Of a stretch of 13,382 nucleotides of DNA, positions 11,812 to 13,382 are shown piece by piece. The position numbers and the translations under genes were made by a program. The stretch comes from Kiritimatiellia bacterium. GTDB lineage: Bacteria > Verrucomicrobiota > Kiritimatiellia > UBA8416. The stretch lies in NCBI GenBank assembly GCA_007126175.1, contig SLBU01000074.1, positions 1 through 13,382 of the forward strand, written 5' to 3'. The notes below the pieces were generated by a model, which saw nothing but the letters and a program-made list of their open reading frames with translations, made no database searches and was not told the DNA's origin. Position 1 is the first letter of the stretch. Every line of letters begins with the position of its first letter.

Positions 11812-13382
11812 CAGCATCTGGTCATTGGCCTCATACCGGTATTCGGCGTACTGGCTTTACTCTATACCTGGAACCGCGCCTGCTGGGTCCGACGCCAACC
11901 AGATGGCAACGAACGCATGCGTACCATTGCCAAACATATCGCCGATGGTGCCAAAGCGTTCCTGAAAGCCGAGTACAAAGTCCTGGCAATCTTCGTCGCG
12001 ATCGTGGCAACCGTTCTCGGAATCGTCGCCTGGCGCAGCGGGTCCTCCGCCCTGATCTCGCTATCCTTTATTGCCGGTGCGGTCTGCTCCGGACTCGCCG
12101 GCCTGATCGGGATGCGCGTCGCCGTGCGCGCCAATGTCCGCACCACCCAGGCCGCTTACAGCAAGGACGGACACGAATTGCTCGTCGCCTTCACCGGCGG
12201 GTCCGTCATGGGCCTGGGCGTCGTCGGTCTCGGCATGCTCGGCCTCGGGGGCCTCTATGCCGTCTATAGCTTCGCAGGCTGGGAAATCGACACCATCATG
12301 CCCGTCATCACAGGGTTTTCCTTCGGCGCCTCCTCCATCGCCCTGTTTGCCCGTATCGGCGGCGGCATCTATACCAAAGCCGCCGACGTCGGTGCCGATC
12401 TCGTCGGCAAGGTCGAAGCCGGCATCCCCGAAGACCACCCCCTGAACCCCGCCACAATCGCCGATAATGTCGGCGACAATGTCGGCGATGTCGCCGGCAT
12501 GGGCGCCGATCTCTTCGAATCGTATGTCGGCTCCATTATCGGCACGATGGTTCTCGGGGCCGTCTTCGCCGGCGCTGCCGCCGGATTCGAACCAGACTCT
12601 TCGCTCGGCGGCCTGCAGGCCGTACTGCTGCCGCTGATCCTCGCCTGCGGCGGCATCCTCACCTCCATCCTAGGGGCCCTTACGGTACACGCCACCCACC
12701 ATGAAGACCCCCAGAAAAACCTCAACCGCGCCGAATTCCTGGCCTCCGGCCTCATGCTGGTCGCCACGTGGTTTGCCGTGCGCTGGATCCTCCCGGCCAC
12801 CTGGACCTACGGCGAGCGCACCTACAGTGCCATCGGCGTATTCTGGGCCGTGATCACCGGCATCGTTGCAGGTTTGGCCATCGGCCTGATCACCGAATAC
12901 TACACCGCCGTCGGTAACATGCCCGTTACACGGATTGCCCGCAAATCCGTGACGGGGGCCGCCACCAATATCATTGCCGGCATCGGCGTGGGCATGGCCT
13001 CCACCGCATGGCCGATTCTCATTCTCGCCGTTGCCATGGTGCTTTCCTATGTATTGGCCGGGCTCTACGGCATTGCCATTGCCGCCGTCGGCATGCTCTC
13101 CAACACCGGCATCCAACTCGGCGTCGATGCCTATGGCCCCATTGCCGACAATGCCGGCGGCATCGCCGAAATGGCCGCACTCCCCAAGGAGGTACGCGAA
13201 CGCACTGACCGCCTCGATGCCGTCGGCAATACCACCGCTGCCATCGGCAAAGGCTTTGCCATCGGCTCCGCCGCGCTCACCGCCCTAGCGCTCTTTGCTG
13301 CCTACGTGACCGCCTACAACCACACCCACCCGCATGACCCCCTCAATGGCATCGACATCATCAACCCCTACGTCATGGCCTC
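11809..13382 (+). CDS. hppA: Membrane-bound ion-pumping pyrophosphatase, K+-dependent type (3' end beyond window)
   Basis: This integral membrane enzyme hydrolyses pyrophosphate and pumps H+ and/or Na+ across the membrane. 524 residues are visible; the family usually runs to about 650-800, so the C-terminus is missing. It is mainly membrane helices, with a first segment at about 4-20. The substrate-binding block starts at Asp193 ([13 protein letters not shown]), followed by [16 protein letters not shown]. Ala477 in [10 protein letters not shown], where K+-independent enzymes have Lys, together with Gly480, marks the K+-dependent class. Glu237 in DLFESYVGS occupies the position shared by Na+-PPases and some H+-PPases, not the plant VrPPase position, so the pumped ion cannot be settled. 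ATG 11809 follows AAGGAGC (11796-11802) with good spacing. A possible switching leader precedes it. It would recover energy from pyrophosphate made by, for example, UDP-glucose synthesis. Confidence 0.95.
   Translation, partial: MQHLVIGLIPVFGVLALLYTWNRACWVRRQPDGNERMRTIAKHIADGAKAFLKAEYKVLAIFVAIVATVLGIVAWRSGSSALISLSFIAGAVCSGLAGLIGMRVAVRANVRTTQAAYSKDGHELLVAFTGGSVMGLGVVGLGMLGLGGLYAVYSFAGWEIDTIMPVITGFSFGASSIALFARIGGGIYTKAADVGADLVGKVEAGIPEDHPLNPATIADNVGDNVGDVAGMGADLFESYVGSIIGTMVLGAVFAGAAAGFEPDSSLGGLQAVLLPLILACGGILTSILGALTVHATHHEDPQKNLNRAEFLASGLMLVATWFAVRWILPATWTYGERTYSAIGVFWAVITGIVAGLAIGLITEYYTAVGNMPVTRIARKSVTGAATNIIAGIGVGMASTAWPILILAVAMVLSYVLAGLYGIAIAAVGMLSNTGIQLGVDAYGPIADNAGGIAEMAALPKEVRERTDRLDAVGNTTAAIGKGFAIGSAALTALALFAAYVTAYNHTHPHDPLNGIDIINPYVMA

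Noticed and set aside
1..13382. Mobile elements, CRISPR arrays, tRNA or rRNA genes
   Set aside because: No transposase-like protein, terminal repeats, regularly spaced direct repeats, or tRNA/rRNA-like sequence was seen on either strand.

Overview
The window reads as GC-rich bacterial chromosome with C strongly favoured at third codon positions. No 16S, tRNA or phage marker fixes the taxon. The secreted HExxH protein, the K+-dependent membrane pyrophosphatase and the large trehalose-enzyme fusions would suit a member of the Planctomycetes-Verrucomicrobia-Chlamydiae group or a similar lineage. That placement is a low-confidence guess.

Layout. Positions 1-231 are a non-coding, probably divergent promoter region; a second gene may begin on the minus strand at the very left edge. 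Three plus-strand genes then form a tight operon (232-7666), joined by two ATGA stop/start overlaps: a GH65 alpha-glucoside phosphorylase/hydrolase, a trehalose-phosphate synthase/phosphatase fusion (OtsA-OtsB type), and a 944-residue fusion of a uridine-kinase-like P-loop kinase, a GT20 synthase domain and a trehalose-phosphatase-like domain. Converging on this operon from the right are two minus-strand genes: a Cu(I)-exporting P1B ATPase (CopA type, 9941-7683) and, upstream of it, a secreted HExxH metallopeptidase-like protein (11580-9979). A 228-base divergent region (11581-11808) then leads to a membrane-bound pyrophosphatase gene (11809 onward), which runs off the right end.

The most unusual part is the trehalose operon. 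By-eye alignment to E. coli OtsA and to the HAD motifs of trehalose phosphatases suggests the two fusion proteins have decayed in different places. The first has an intact phosphatase but a GT20 domain lacking several substrate-binding residues. The second has a better preserved GT20 domain, though still changed at the acceptor site, and a phosphatase domain that has lost the general-acid Asp, the SGR and EHG motifs and the last Asp of GDDxTDE. It also carries an N-terminal kinase domain that looks intact. This could be a two-subunit trehalose synthase/phosphatase in which each protein supplies one activity, as in yeast Tps1/Tps2, or a GT20 pair that moved to a different acceptor. The adjacent GH65 enzyme would cleave the product or feed glucose phosphate back.

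Two possible RNA-level controls stand out. An 11-base inverted repeat covers the GTG start of the GH65 gene. In the leader of the pyrophosphatase gene, a six-base anti-Shine-Dalgarno element has an alternative upstream pairing partner. There are no CRISPR arrays, tRNA or rRNA genes, insertion sequences or clear intrinsic terminators.
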